NCBI GenBank assembly: GCA_002421475.1
Contig: DIJW01000053.1
Location: 1-6,755 of the forward strand
From: Thiomicrospira sp. UBA5634
GTDB lineage: Bacteria > Pseudomonadota > Gammaproteobacteria > Thiomicrospirales > Thiomicrospiraceae
Direction: 5' to 3'
DNA length: 6,755 bases
Positions 1 through 5,937 of the stretch are shown here, piece after piece. The notes beneath the pieces are model-generated. The model saw nothing but the letters and a program-made list of their open reading frames with translations, made no database searches and was not told the origin of the DNA. The position numbers and the translations under genes were made by a program. How positions within the stretch are numbered: position 1 is the first letter of the stretch; every line of letters starts with the position of its first letter.

Positions 1-863
1 ATGCATCAAGTTTTGACCAAGGCGGGCCAATGGCGCGCAGTGCTGAGGATAACGCTTGGTTGTTAAATGCAATGGTGAGTTTTGATCAACGTGATTCAAC
101 CAGCTTAAAAATGCCACAAGTGGACTATAAAGCCGGCTTAAATGATTCGCTTAAAGGTTTGCGTATTGGCATGCCAAAAGAATATTTTGGTGAGGGCCTT
201 GATCCAGAAGTGGCGAAATTGATCCGCACTGCGATCAGTGAGCTGGAAAAACAAGGCGCGATTATTGTTGAGGTGAGTTTGCCGAATCAGAATCTAGCTG
301 TGCCTGCCTATTATGTGTTGGCTCCTGCGGAGGCTTCTTCAAACTTATCGCGTTTTGATGGTGTGCGTTATGGTCATCGTTGCGAGAATCCGCGTGATTT
401 GAAAGATTTATATATGCGTTCACGTGCTGAGGGTTTTGGTGCGGAAGTTAAACGTCGGATTATGGTGGGGGCTTATGCGTTGTCAGCCGGTTATTACGAT
501 GCCTATTATTTAAAAGCGCAAAAAGTACGTCGTTTGGTGCGTGATGATTTTACGCGCGCGTTTGAACAATGTGACGTGATTGTTGGGCCGGTTGCACCAA
601 CAGCGGCGTTTAATTTAGGCGAAAAAACCGATGATCCGATCAGTATGTATCTTGCTGATTTGTATACTATTCCGGTGAATTTGGCCGGTTTGCCGGCTAT
701 GTCTGTGCCCGCCGGATTTGTTAACCAGCGTCCGGTGGGTTTGCATTTGATCGGGCCATATTACAGTGAAGCTAAACTGCTGAATGTAGCGCATCAATAT
801 CAACAACAAACAGATTGGCATCTACAAATGCCAGCAATGGCTGATGTGAGTGGGAGAACATAA
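1..863 (+). CDS. gatA: Glutamyl-tRNA(Gln)/aspartyl-tRNA(Asn) amidotransferase subunit A, 3' part
   Basis: Subunit A of the cytosolic GatCAB complex is the amidase that releases ammonia from glutamine for GatB. The reading frame is open from the left edge: before the internal ATG at 30 it reads ASSFDQGGP, matching the GatA consensus ASSLDQ-GP, so that ATG is not the start and the 5' part lies outside the window. About 286 codons remain of a usual 480-500. The Ser-cisSer-Lys catalytic triad of this family lies upstream of ASSLDQ and cannot be checked here. Counting from the ATG at 30, visible family blocks are [11 protein letters not shown] (43-53), DGVRYGHR (110-117), [27 protein letters not shown] (about 141-167), the [10 protein letters not shown] block (185-194), [19 protein letters not shown] (212-230) and PVGLHLIGP (235-243). 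It ends in TAA, whose last base is the first base of the gatB ATG. No frameshift is seen. Identification is secure. Confidence 0.96.
   Translation, partial: ASSFDQGGPMARSAEDNAWLLNAMVSFDQRDSTSLKMPQVDYKAGLNDSLKGLRIGMPKEYFGEGLDPEVAKLIRTAISELEKQGAIIVEVSLPNQNLAVPAYYVLAPAEASSNLSRFDGVRYGHRCENPRDLKDLYMRSRAEGFGAEVKRRIMVGAYALSAGYYDAYYLKAQKVRRLVRDDFTRAFEQCDVIVGPVAPTAAFNLGEKTDDPISMYLADLYTIPVNLAGLPAMSVPAGFVNQRPVGLHLIGPYYSEAKLLNVAHQYQQQTDWHLQMPAMADVSGRT
852..856 (+). promoter_or_regulatory. Shine-Dalgarno of gatB
   Basis: GGGAG lies inside the last gatA codons, six bases before the gatB ATG. It supports the ATG at 863 and translation coupled to gatA termination through the TAATG overlap. Confidence 0.7.
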
Positions 864-2290
864 TGCGTTGGGAAACTGTAATAGGACTAGAGATTCACGC
901 CCAGTTGGCGACAAACTCGAAAATTTTTTCTGCGGCGTCTACCGCTTACGGCGCACAACCAAACACTCAGGCTTGTGCAGTTGATTTAGCTTTGCCGGGT
1001 GTATTGCCGGTATTAAATAAACGTGCAGTAGAAATGGCGATTCGTTTTGGTTTAGCCGTTGGGGCTGTTATCCCGCCAAAATCAGTGTTTGCGCGTAAAA
1101 ACTATTTTTATCCCGACTCACCTAAAGGTTATCAAATTTCGCAGTTTGAGTTACCGGTGGTCTCAACCGGTTCAATTGAAATTGAAGTCGAAGGTGTAAA
1201 AAAAGTGATCGGTATCACGCGTGCGCATTTGGAGGAAGATGCCGGCAAATCGTTACATGAAGATTTTCATGGCATGACCGGTATTGACCTTAATCGCGCC
1301 GGTACACCTTTGCTGGAAATTGTTTCCGAGCCGGATATGCGTTCTGCTGCTGATGCCATTGCGTATGCCAAAGCCTTGCATGAGCTGGTGCAGTTTATCG
1401 GAATTTGTGACGGTAATATGCAAGAAGGTTCATTCCGTGTGGATGTTAACGTATCTGTCCGTCGTCCTGGCGAGCCTTTTGGTACACGTACTGAACTAAA
1501 AAATATTAACTCATTCCGTTTTATTGAAAAAGCGATCGCGTATGAAGTTGAGCGCCATATTGATATTTTGGAATCGGGCGGCAAAATTATTCAAGAAACA
1601 CGTTTGTATGATGCTGAACGTGACGAAACACGTTCAATGCGTGCAAAAGAAGAAGCGAACGATTACCGTTATTTCCCTGATCCTGACTTGTTGCCGGTGA
1701 TGATTACGGCAGAAGAGATTGAAGCAGTACGCGCTACTTTGCCGGAGTTGCCGGCGCAAATGCGACAACGCCTAGTGAATGATTATGGGCTGTCGGATTA
1801 TGATGCGAATTTGTTAACCAGTTCTCCTCAAATGGCGCAGTATTTTGAGAGGCTGGTTGCGACGGTCGGTGGTGAAGCCAAGCAATGCGCTAATTGGATA
1901 ACCGGTGATTTGGCAAAGGCACTTAATCGCGATGGATTAGATGTTGCGCAAAGCCCGGTTGATGCAGTTGCATTAGGTGGTTTGATAAAACGTATCGTTG
2001 ATAACACGATTTCCGGCAAAATTGCTAAACAGGTGTTTGATGCAATGTGGTCGGGTGAAGGTTCTGCTGATGACGTGATTGCAGCCAAAGGTTTAAAACA
2101 AATCACGGATAGCAGCGCTATTGAAAAAATTGTGGATGATGTGTTGGCGGCGAATGCCGGTCAAGTTGAAGCTTATAAAAATGGCCAGGATAAGTTGTTC
2201 GGTTTCTTTGTCGGTCAGGTGATGAAGTTGTCGCAAGGCCAAGCAAACCCGGCTCAAGTAAATAGTTTACTGAAACAAAAATTAAGTTAA
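863..2290 (+). CDS. gatB: Asp/Glu-tRNA(Asn/Gln) amidotransferase subunit B
   Basis: GatB binds misacylated Glu-tRNA(Gln) or Asp-tRNA(Asn), activates the side-chain carboxylate with ATP and amidates it using ammonia from GatA. The 475-residue length is normal. The N-terminal cradle domain carries GLEIHAQL (8-15), with Glu10 and His12 at the expected metal-site positions, then [18 protein letters not shown] (77-94), HLEEDAGK (122-129), [17 protein letters not shown] (142-158), [17 protein letters not shown] (184-200) and [17 protein letters not shown] (208-224). [19 protein letters not shown] spans 245-263. The last ~150 residues are the helical and YqeY-like tRNA-binding tail. The cysteines that hold a structural zinc in some GatB proteins are mostly absent: FSAAS at 22-26 and a single Cys38, the form I recall from many proteobacteria. 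If the organism has GlnRS, as gammaproteobacteria usually do, the substrate would be Asp-tRNA(Asn); this cannot be decided here. The start is set by the one-base overlap with gatA and the Shine-Dalgarno at 852. Confidence 0.97.
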   Translation: MRWETVIGLEIHAQLATNSKIFSAASTAYGAQPNTQACAVDLALPGVLPVLNKRAVEMAIRFGLAVGAVIPPKSVFARKNYFYPDSPKGYQISQFELPVVSTGSIEIEVEGVKKVIGITRAHLEEDAGKSLHEDFHGMTGIDLNRAGTPLLEIVSEPDMRSAADAIAYAKALHELVQFIGICDGNMQEGSFRVDVNVSVRRPGEPFGTRTELKNINSFRFIEKAIAYEVERHIDILESGGKIIQETRLYDAERDETRSMRAKEEANDYRYFPDPDLLPVMITAEEIEAVRATLPELPAQMRQRLVNDYGLSDYDANLLTSSPQMAQYFERLVATVGGEAKQCANWITGDLAKALNRDGLDVAQSPVDAVALGGLIKRIVDNTISGKIAKQVFDAMWSGEGSADDVIAAKGLKQITDSSAIEKIVDDVLAANAGQVEAYKNGQDKLFGFFVGQVMKLSQGQANPAQVNSLLKQKLS

Positions 2291-2313
2291 CCAAGCGAAA
2301 AAATTAATGAAAA

Positions 2314-2341
2314 AAGATTGAATCTTGCCGGATTCAATCTT
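2314..2341. terminator. 11-bp perfect hairpin after gatB, possible terminator
   Basis: Arms 2314-2324 (AAGATTGAATC) and 2331-2341 (GATTCAATCTT) pair perfectly around the six-base loop TTGCCG. It lies 24 bases after the gatB stop, where a gat operon terminator is expected. However, no T-tract follows on the + strand (GAAACATC does). The A-run is upstream, so the classic stem plus U-tract form (TTTTTT after the stem) is seen only when read on the - strand. The stem is AT-rich. It may be a weak terminator, a 3'-end stabiliser or an operator; its role is inferred. Confidence 0.45.
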
Positions 2342-2367
2342 GAAACATCATAAAAAATCTTTATATT
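2339..2367 (+). promoter_or_regulatory. Candidate htpX promoter
   Basis: TTGAAA (2340-2345), 16 bases, then TATATT (2362-2367) form a plausible sigma-70 promoter. With the preceding C, the -35 reads CTTGAAA, the same as the -35 of heat-shock sigma-32 promoters, but no CCCCAT-like -10 follows, so sigma-32 use is unproven. Its first bases overlap the right arm of the hairpin at 2314-2341. The transcript would start near 2374 and have a leader of roughly 40 bases. Confidence 0.45.
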
Positions 2368-2400
2368 AGTGCTAGGTAAATTTTTATCGGCGTTTTAATC

Positions 2401-2406
2401 AGGAGG
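2401..2406 (+). promoter_or_regulatory. Shine-Dalgarno of htpX
   Basis: AGGAGG is a full-consensus ribosome binding site ten bases before the ATG at 2417, slightly longer than ideal. It fixes the htpX start and suggests efficient translation. Confidence 0.8.
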
Positions 2407-2416
2407 ATCAAAATCC

Positions 2417-3316
2417 ATGAAACGTATAGGCTTATTTTTATTAACCAACATTGCAGTTATTGCTGTTGCATCGATTGTATTAAGTTTGCTGGGTGTGGGT
2501 TCAACTTTACAAGCAAATGGCGTTGACCTTGATTTAGGCAACTTGTTGGCATTTGCGGCGGTGTTTGGTTTTGCAGGTTCGTTTGTGTCTTTGGCGCTGT
2601 CGAAGTTTATGGCGAAAAAAATGACCGGTGCACAAGTCATTGAGAGCCCACGTAATGCGGATGAAAAATGGTTGGTTGATACCGTTCGTGCTCAAGCCGC
2701 TAAAGCGGGTATCGGTATGCCTGAAGTCGCTATTTATGATGCGCCAAGTCCAAATGCGTTTGCCACCGGGATGACTAAAAATAGCGCACTAGTGGCGGTT
2801 TCAACCGGTTTGTTACGTCAAATGACGCGTAATGAAGTGGAAGCGGTATTGGGGCACGAAGTGGCGCACATTGCCAATGGCGACATGATTACGATGGCTT
2901 TATTGCAAGGTGTTGTAAACACGTTTGTTATTTTCTTTGCTCGTGTTGCCGGTCATTTTGTTGACCGCGTGATCTTAAAAAATGAAGAAGGTCACGGTAT
3001 AGGTTATTTTGTGGCTTCATTTATTTTTGAAATCATTTTCGGGATTTTGGCAAGCATGATTACTATGTGGTTCTCGCGTCGTCGTGAGTTTCATGCTGAT
3101 AACGGTGGGGCTTATCTTGCCGGTAAAGAAAATATGATTGCGGCGTTACGTCGTTTACAAATGATGCAGCCGGGCGAGTTGCCTGATCAATTGGCTGCGT
3201 TTGGTATTTCGGATCGTCCAAGTAAGTTTGGCATGTTGTTTATGTCGCATCCGCCATTAGAAGAGCGTATTGCGGCATTGGAAGCAACACGTCAAGAAGA
3301 GTTAAAAGTCGCTTAA
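2417..3316 (+). CDS. htpX: Membrane zinc metalloprotease HtpX
   Basis: HtpX is an M48-family zinc endopeptidase of the inner membrane. It cleaves misfolded or damaged membrane proteins and works alongside FtsH in envelope quality control. The 299 residues match the usual ~290. The start [11 protein letters not shown] is the typical HtpX N-terminus. Hydrophobic segments lie near 4-25, 43-62, 160-180 and 196-218. The zinc motif HEVAH is at 147-151 in a [11 protein letters not shown] context, and the third ligand is Glu224 in [10 protein letters not shown]. The family block NAFATG is at 113-118, LVAVSTGLL at 125-133 and the C-terminal [12 protein letters not shown] at 277-288. The catalytic face is cytoplasmic in the family. 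It appears monocistronic: its own candidate promoter upstream and a strong terminator downstream, facing sufE. In E. coli the gene responds to heat shock and envelope stress; here only the CTTGAAA -35 hints at this. Confidence 0.97.
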   Translation: MKRIGLFLLTNIAVIAVASIVLSLLGVGSTLQANGVDLDLGNLLAFAAVFGFAGSFVSLALSKFMAKKMTGAQVIESPRNADEKWLVDTVRAQAAKAGIGMPEVAIYDAPSPNAFATGMTKNSALVAVSTGLLRQMTRNEVEAVLGHEVAHIANGDMITMALLQGVVNTFVIFFARVAGHFVDRVILKNEEGHGIGYFVASFIFEIIFGILASMITMWFSRRREFHADNGGAYLAGKENMIAALRRLQMMQPGELPDQLAAFGISDRPSKFGMLFMSHPPLEERIAALEATRQEELKVA

Positions 3317-3328
3317 TTGGATTAGCCA

Positions 3329-3357
3329 CTGGATCACCACCAGGCCCGGTGGTTCAG
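3329..3357 (+). other. Small GC-rich hairpin after htpX
   Basis: ACCACC (3336-3341) pairs with GGTGGT (3348-3353) around AGGCCC, with CTG (3329-3331) and CAG (3355-3357) able to extend the stem across an internal loop. It begins 12 bases after the htpX stop and just ahead of the main terminator. Only three T's follow, so it is at most a weak terminator or an mRNA 3' stabiliser. Its core closely resembles a palindrome inside panB (6157-6172). Confidence 0.35.
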
Positions 3358-3368
3358 TTTAAGCAATG

Positions 3369-3407
3369 AAAACCCCGCTTTAGCAGTTGTTAAAGCGGGG
3401 TTTTTTT
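3369..3407. terminator. Strong intrinsic terminator between convergent htpX and sufE
   Basis: A perfect 14-bp stem pairs 3369-3382 (AAAACCCCGCTTTA) with 3391-3404 (TAAAGCGGGGTTTT) around the loop GCAGTTGT, and the T-run extends to 3407. Read on +, a seven-T tract ends htpX transcripts. Read on -, the stem ends in four T's, so it can also end sufE transcripts, which finish 51 bases away. It is a bidirectional terminator. Confidence 0.93.
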
Positions 3408-3457
3408 ATGTCTACGAAAAAAATCTGATTTTGTGATTGTTTGTGGTGATACGAAAA

Positions 3458-3877
3458 TTAGGTCAAACGACTTTGTGCTTCGGCCTGAATGCGTTTAATC
3501 ATATGGTATAAACCGGTAGAGCGATTGGGTGACAGGTGTTGGAGTAATCCTGTTTGGGCTAGGAAATCCAACGGCATATTAATAATTTCTTCCGGTGTAC
3601 GACCTGAATACACCCGCAATAGTAACGCAATCAAACCGGCGACAATCGCAGCATCACTGCTGGCTTGCAGATACAAACGCCCGTCACGTTCTTCGATATG
3701 AATCCAAACTTGAGATTGACAGCCATGAATGCGATTTTCTTCTGTTTTGAAATCTTCCGGCAGTGTTTGAAGCTGCTTACCCATGTCGATAATATATTTA
3801 TAGCGATCTTTCCAGTTATCAAAATGGTTTAAACGTTTGATTAAATCGGCTTGGACGTCTGCAATACTGGGCTGCAC
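3458..3877 (-). CDS. sufE: Cysteine desulfurase sulfur acceptor SufE
   Basis: SufE accepts persulfide sulfur from the cysteine desulfurase SufS on a single catalytic cysteine and passes it to the Fe-S scaffold, in the cytosol. The protein is 139 residues, the usual size. The active cysteine is Cys53 in RIHGCQSQVW, a SufE-type rather than CsdE-type sequence. Further family blocks are the N-terminal RLNHFDNWKDRYKYIIDMGKQL region, ASSDAAIVAGLIALLLRVYSG (about 72-92), IINMPLDFL and LSPNRSTGLYHMIKRI near the C-terminus. I chose GTG at 3877-3875 because AAGGA lies seven bases upstream. The in-frame TTG at 3883-3881 sits only one base from that ribosome site, and a stop lies a few codons further up. 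No suf operon genes adjoin it, so sufE stands alone here and shares its terminator with htpX. SufE function is clear; the pathway partner is inferred. Confidence 0.93.
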   Translation of the reverse strand: MQPSIADVQADLIKRLNHFDNWKDRYKYIIDMGKQLQTLPEDFKTEENRIHGCQSQVWIHIEERDGRLYLQASSDAAIVAGLIALLLRVYSGRTPEEIINMPLDFLAQTGLLQHLSPNRSTGLYHMIKRIQAEAQSRLT

Positions 3878-3884
3878 GGTCAAT

Positions 3885-3889
3885 TCCTT
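3885..3889 (-). promoter_or_regulatory. Shine-Dalgarno that decides the sufE start
   Basis: On the - strand AAGGA is followed by ATTGACC and then GTG. The seven-base gap suits GTG at 3877. For the TTG at 3883 the gap would be one base, which is too short for normal initiation. Confidence 0.65.
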
Positions 3890-3902
3890 GTGAAAATAAA
3901 AG

Positions 3903-3916
3903 AGTTAATTTTAACT
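3903..3916. repeat. Inverted repeat in the sufE/pcnB divergent gap
   Basis: AGTTAA and TTAACT face each other across TT, a 14-base symmetrical AT-rich site 26 bases upstream of the sufE start codon. It overlaps the - strand hexamer TAAAAT, a possible -10 of sufE. It could be an operator, but the sequence is simple enough to arise by chance, and no regulator can be named. Confidence 0.3.
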
Positions 3917-3972
3917 GATCTTTAGATTGAGCGCATGCTGGATGTTATCCGTTGTTGGGGACGTGTTTTTTA

Positions 3973-3992
3973 CATCAGGCTAACAACTGATG
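3973..3992. repeat. Six-bp inverted repeat upstream of pcnB
   Basis: CATCAG (3973-3978) and CTGATG (3987-3992) are perfect complements separated by eight bases. The site lies mid-gap between the divergent sufE and pcnB genes. A short leader hairpin or a protein-binding site are both possible; chance is also plausible. Confidence 0.22.
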
Positions 3993-4019
3993 AATTTATC
4001 AACGACGGGTGTAAACTCT

Positions 4020-4028
4020 TGCTAAAAT
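4020..4028 (+). promoter_or_regulatory. Candidate extended -10 promoter of pcnB-folK-panBC
   Basis: TGCTAAAAT fits an extended -10 (TG, one base, then TAAAAT). No good -35 is found 16-18 bases upstream, which extended -10 promoters tolerate. The start would fall near 4035, giving a very short leader before GTG 4053 or ATG 4059. It conflicts with the AUU start candidate at 4032, which would then be untranscribed. Confidence 0.33.
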
Positions 4029-4031
4029 GGC

Positions 4032-4034
4032 ATT
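4032..4034 (+). other. Candidate non-canonical AUU start codon of pcnB
   Basis: The pcnB frame is open upstream of GTG 4053 back to TAA at 4023-4025. It reads ATT TTT ACT ATT GTT CAT AAT, that is (M)FTIVHN. E. coli PcnB is known to start at an inefficient AUU and, from memory, begins MFTRVANF, so the match includes the AUU itself. No Shine-Dalgarno is visible before it. If used, the protein has 468 residues. Confidence 0.4.
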
Positions 4035-4052
4035 TTTACTATTGTTCATAAT

Positions 4053-5438
4053 GTGCCAATGATGCAAAACCTCTTCCGAAAATTCCGTCGTTTCTTCAGT
4101 AAGAAACCGAATTACACACGTTCGATATCCGATCAAGCGGTACGTATTTCACGTGATGACCATGAAATTTCCCGCCAACATATTGATAAATCAGCGCTTG
4201 ATGTACTGTATAGCTTAAAACGCGCCGGTTATGAGGCTTATCTTGTCGGCGGTGGTGTACGTGATTTATTGCTAGGTTTAGAACCCAAAGATTTTGATGT
4301 GGTGACTAATGCTTCACCGGATGAAATCAAAGCAGTTTTTAAACATCGTTGTCAGTTGATTGGGCGTCGTTTCCGTTTGGCACATGTTCGGTTTGGTCGA
4401 CAAGTGATTGAGGTGGCTACTTTTCGCGGTGAAGAAGATGGATCGGAGCGTCAAGTTGATGCAGCTGGTCGTTTAATTCGCGACAATGTGTATGGTTCGA
4501 TGGATGAGGATGTTTGGCGTCGCGACTTTACCGTTAACGCCTTGTATTATGACATTACCGATTTTTCGTTGGTGGATTATGTTGAAGGCTTGGATGATCT
4601 AGACGATGGTTTATTACGCCTGATTGGTGATCCTGAAACACGTTACCGCGAAGACCCGGTTCGTATGATTCGTGCAATACGTTTTGCTGCGAAACTTGGT
4701 TTTGCGATTGAGCCGGCAACAGAAAAACCCTTGTTTCATTTAGGGCCGTTATTAGAAGACGTGTCGCATGCGCGTATGTTTGAGGAAGTGCTGAAATTAT
4801 TCCACAGTGGCGTTGCCGTTGAGGTGTTTGAAAAACTGCGCCACTATGATTTGTTCCGCCATCTGTTTCCGCTTACCGATGCAATGTTAACTACTGAGTT
4901 AGATCATTTTCCGCGTCGTTTAGTACTTGAGGCGCTCAAAAGTACCGATGCGCGAATCCAAGAAGATAAACCGGTGAATCCGGCCTTTCTTTTTGCCGCG
5001 TTATTATGGGAGCCAATGTTGCAGCGTATGCAAAAACACTTGGCTGGCGGCATGATTGAGCAAGATGCATTATATGCCGCTGCCAATGATGTGATTGAAC
5101 AGCAGATTCGTCGTACGGCTATTCCGAAACGTTTTACCGCGCAAATGCGCGATATTTGGAATTTACAATTCCGTTTGCCAAAACGTTTTGGCGCACGTGC
5201 GCAACAGTTACGGGCACATCCACGTTTCCGCGCGGCGTATGACTTTATCGGTATTCGGGTTGCGGCGGGTGAAGACGAATTAGCGGAATTGTTTGATTGG
5301 TGGACAGCTTACCAAGAAAAAGATCCGTTAGAGCAAGTGGCGTTTGCAAATACGATGGAACGCCCCGCACGTCCAAAACGTCGCCGTAGTGGACGTAATT
5401 TTTATCGTCGTAAACGTGAAGACGGTTCGGATGAATGA
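4053..5438 (+). CDS. pcnB: Poly(A) polymerase I
   Basis: PcnB adds 3' poly(A) tails to RNA, which promotes degradation and affects small-RNA and plasmid copy control. It belongs to the class II nucleotidyltransferase family shared with CCA-adding enzymes. Numbering from GTG 4053 (461 residues): head domain LVGGGVRDLLLG at 64-75, catalytic Asp80 and Asp82 in PKDFDVVTNA, third acidic residue Asp158 in RRDFTVNALYY, then RYREDPVRMIRAIRFAAKLGF (197-217) of the neck, and a helical body ending in AHPRFRAAYDFIGIR (388-402). The tail from 437 is rich in Arg and Lys, as expected for RNA binding. This set and the ~460-residue length favour PcnB over a CCA enzyme. The start is uncertain: GTG 4053, ATG 4059 and ATG 4062 all lack a good ribosome site, and AUU 4032 is an alternative. 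folK begins within its last codons, so the two are cotranscribed. A tiny out-of-frame ATG-TGC-CAA-TGA at 4051-4062 overlaps the start region. Confidence 0.94.
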   Translation: MPMMQNLFRKFRRFFSKKPNYTRSISDQAVRISRDDHEISRQHIDKSALDVLYSLKRAGYEAYLVGGGVRDLLLGLEPKDFDVVTNASPDEIKAVFKHRCQLIGRRFRLAHVRFGRQVIEVATFRGEEDGSERQVDAAGRLIRDNVYGSMDEDVWRRDFTVNALYYDITDFSLVDYVEGLDDLDDGLLRLIGDPETRYREDPVRMIRAIRFAAKLGFAIEPATEKPLFHLGPLLEDVSHARMFEEVLKLFHSGVAVEVFEKLRHYDLFRHLFPLTDAMLTTELDHFPRRLVLEALKSTDARIQEDKPVNPAFLFAALLWEPMLQRMQKHLAGGMIEQDALYAAANDVIEQQIRRTAIPKRFTAQMRDIWNLQFRLPKRFGARAQQLRAHPRFRAAYDFIGIRVAAGEDELAELFDWWTAYQEKDPLEQVAFANTMERPARPKRRRSGRNFYRRKREDGSDE

Positions 5439-5937
5439 TGGTTGGGTGAGAGTGGCGATAGGCTTGGGAAGCAATCTCGATTCGCCTAAGTTACAAATTC
5501 AGCGGGCTTGTGCCACACTCCAATCATTAGCTAACACACGCTGGATAGGCGTTTCTGAGTTGGTCTTTTCTAAACCGCAAGGCCCACAAGATCAGCCGGA
5601 TTTTGTTAATGCCGTTTGTGTTTTGGAAACCTTGTTAACTCCGATCGAGTTATTACATACCTTGCAACAAATTGAGCAATCGCAAGGGCGAATTAAAAAG
5701 CGCCATTGGGGTGAGCGGCTGATTGATTTGGATATTTTGTTGTATGGTGAGCAGCAGTTAGTTGAACCCGAATTAGTGATTCCGCACCCGCAGATAGCGC
5801 AACGCGATTTTGTCATATTGCCGCTGGCGCAGATTTGGCCTGATGCCATGATCCCCGGTGAGGGAAAAGTGACCGATGTATTAAAACGGTTAACGCAACA
5901 TTTTGTGTTAACTCAGTCGCAAGAAGGTAAAGCATGA
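5431..5937 (+). CDS. folK: 2-amino-4-hydroxy-6-hydroxymethyldihydropteridine pyrophosphokinase (HPPK)
   Basis: FolK transfers pyrophosphate from ATP to 6-hydroxymethyl-7,8-dihydropterin, the step before dihydropteroate synthase in folate synthesis, in the cytosol. The protein is 168 residues, close to the ~160 of the family. It begins [16 protein letters not shown], with the pterin/ATP-binding IGLGSNL strand where it should be. The block [15 protein letters not shown] is at 49-63. [16 protein letters not shown] (91-106) carries the magnesium ligands Asp99 and Asp101, and IPHP is at 117-120. The frame is open further upstream to 5344, but that extension lies within pcnB, encodes nothing family-like and would add 29 residues, so ATG 5431 is preferred; GTG 5446 and 5452 are also possible. 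The start overlaps the end of pcnB by eight bases, and the TGA overlaps the panB ATG by four (ATGA). Translational coupling is likely because only a weak ribosome site is visible. Confidence 0.95.
   Translation: MNDGWVRVAIGLGSNLDSPKLQIQRACATLQSLANTRWIGVSELVFSKPQGPQDQPDFVNAVCVLETLLTPIELLHTLQQIEQSQGRIKKRHWGERLIDLDILLYGEQQLVEPELVIPHPQIAQRDFVILPLAQIWPDAMIPGEGKVTDVLKRLTQHFVLTQSQEGKA
5922..5927 (+). promoter_or_regulatory. Shine-Dalgarno of panB
   Basis: AGAAGG lies in the last folK codons, six bases before the panB ATG at 5934. It fixes the start and fits coupled folK-panB translation. Confidence 0.65.

Noticed and set aside
30..32. ATG at 30 as the start of gatA
   Set aside because: The frame is open to the left edge and encodes the conserved ASSFDQGGP directly before it, so the gene is cut by the window.
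1267..1584. Open frame of 105 codons on the - strand inside gatB
   Set aside because: It lies opposite a clearly conserved gatB region, has no recognisable motif and no ribosome site of note; it is a shadow. The same holds for the other - strand frames at 615-821, 1828-2106, 2395-2640, 4904-5086, 5592-5849 and 6265-6507.
3489..3701. + strand frame opposite sufE
   Set aside because: The SufE frame on the - strand has the full family pattern, including the catalytic cysteine; this one has no family features.
4024..4036. AAAATG-G-CATTTT near-palindrome at the pcnB start region
   Set aside because: The AT-rich arms and central one-base spacer make a poor RNA hairpin; it overlaps the -10 candidate and probably reflects composition.
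4051..4062. Tiny frame ATG-TGC-CAA-TGA before pcnB as a leader peptide
   Set aside because: Three codons with no ribosome site and no attenuator-like structure; most likely a chance result of overlapping start codons, though it could matter little for initiation.
5344..5430. Extended folK start at 5344
   Set aside because: The extra 29 residues lie within the pcnB coding region, are unlike HPPK N-termini and would create a 95-base overlap; ATG 5431 fits the family.
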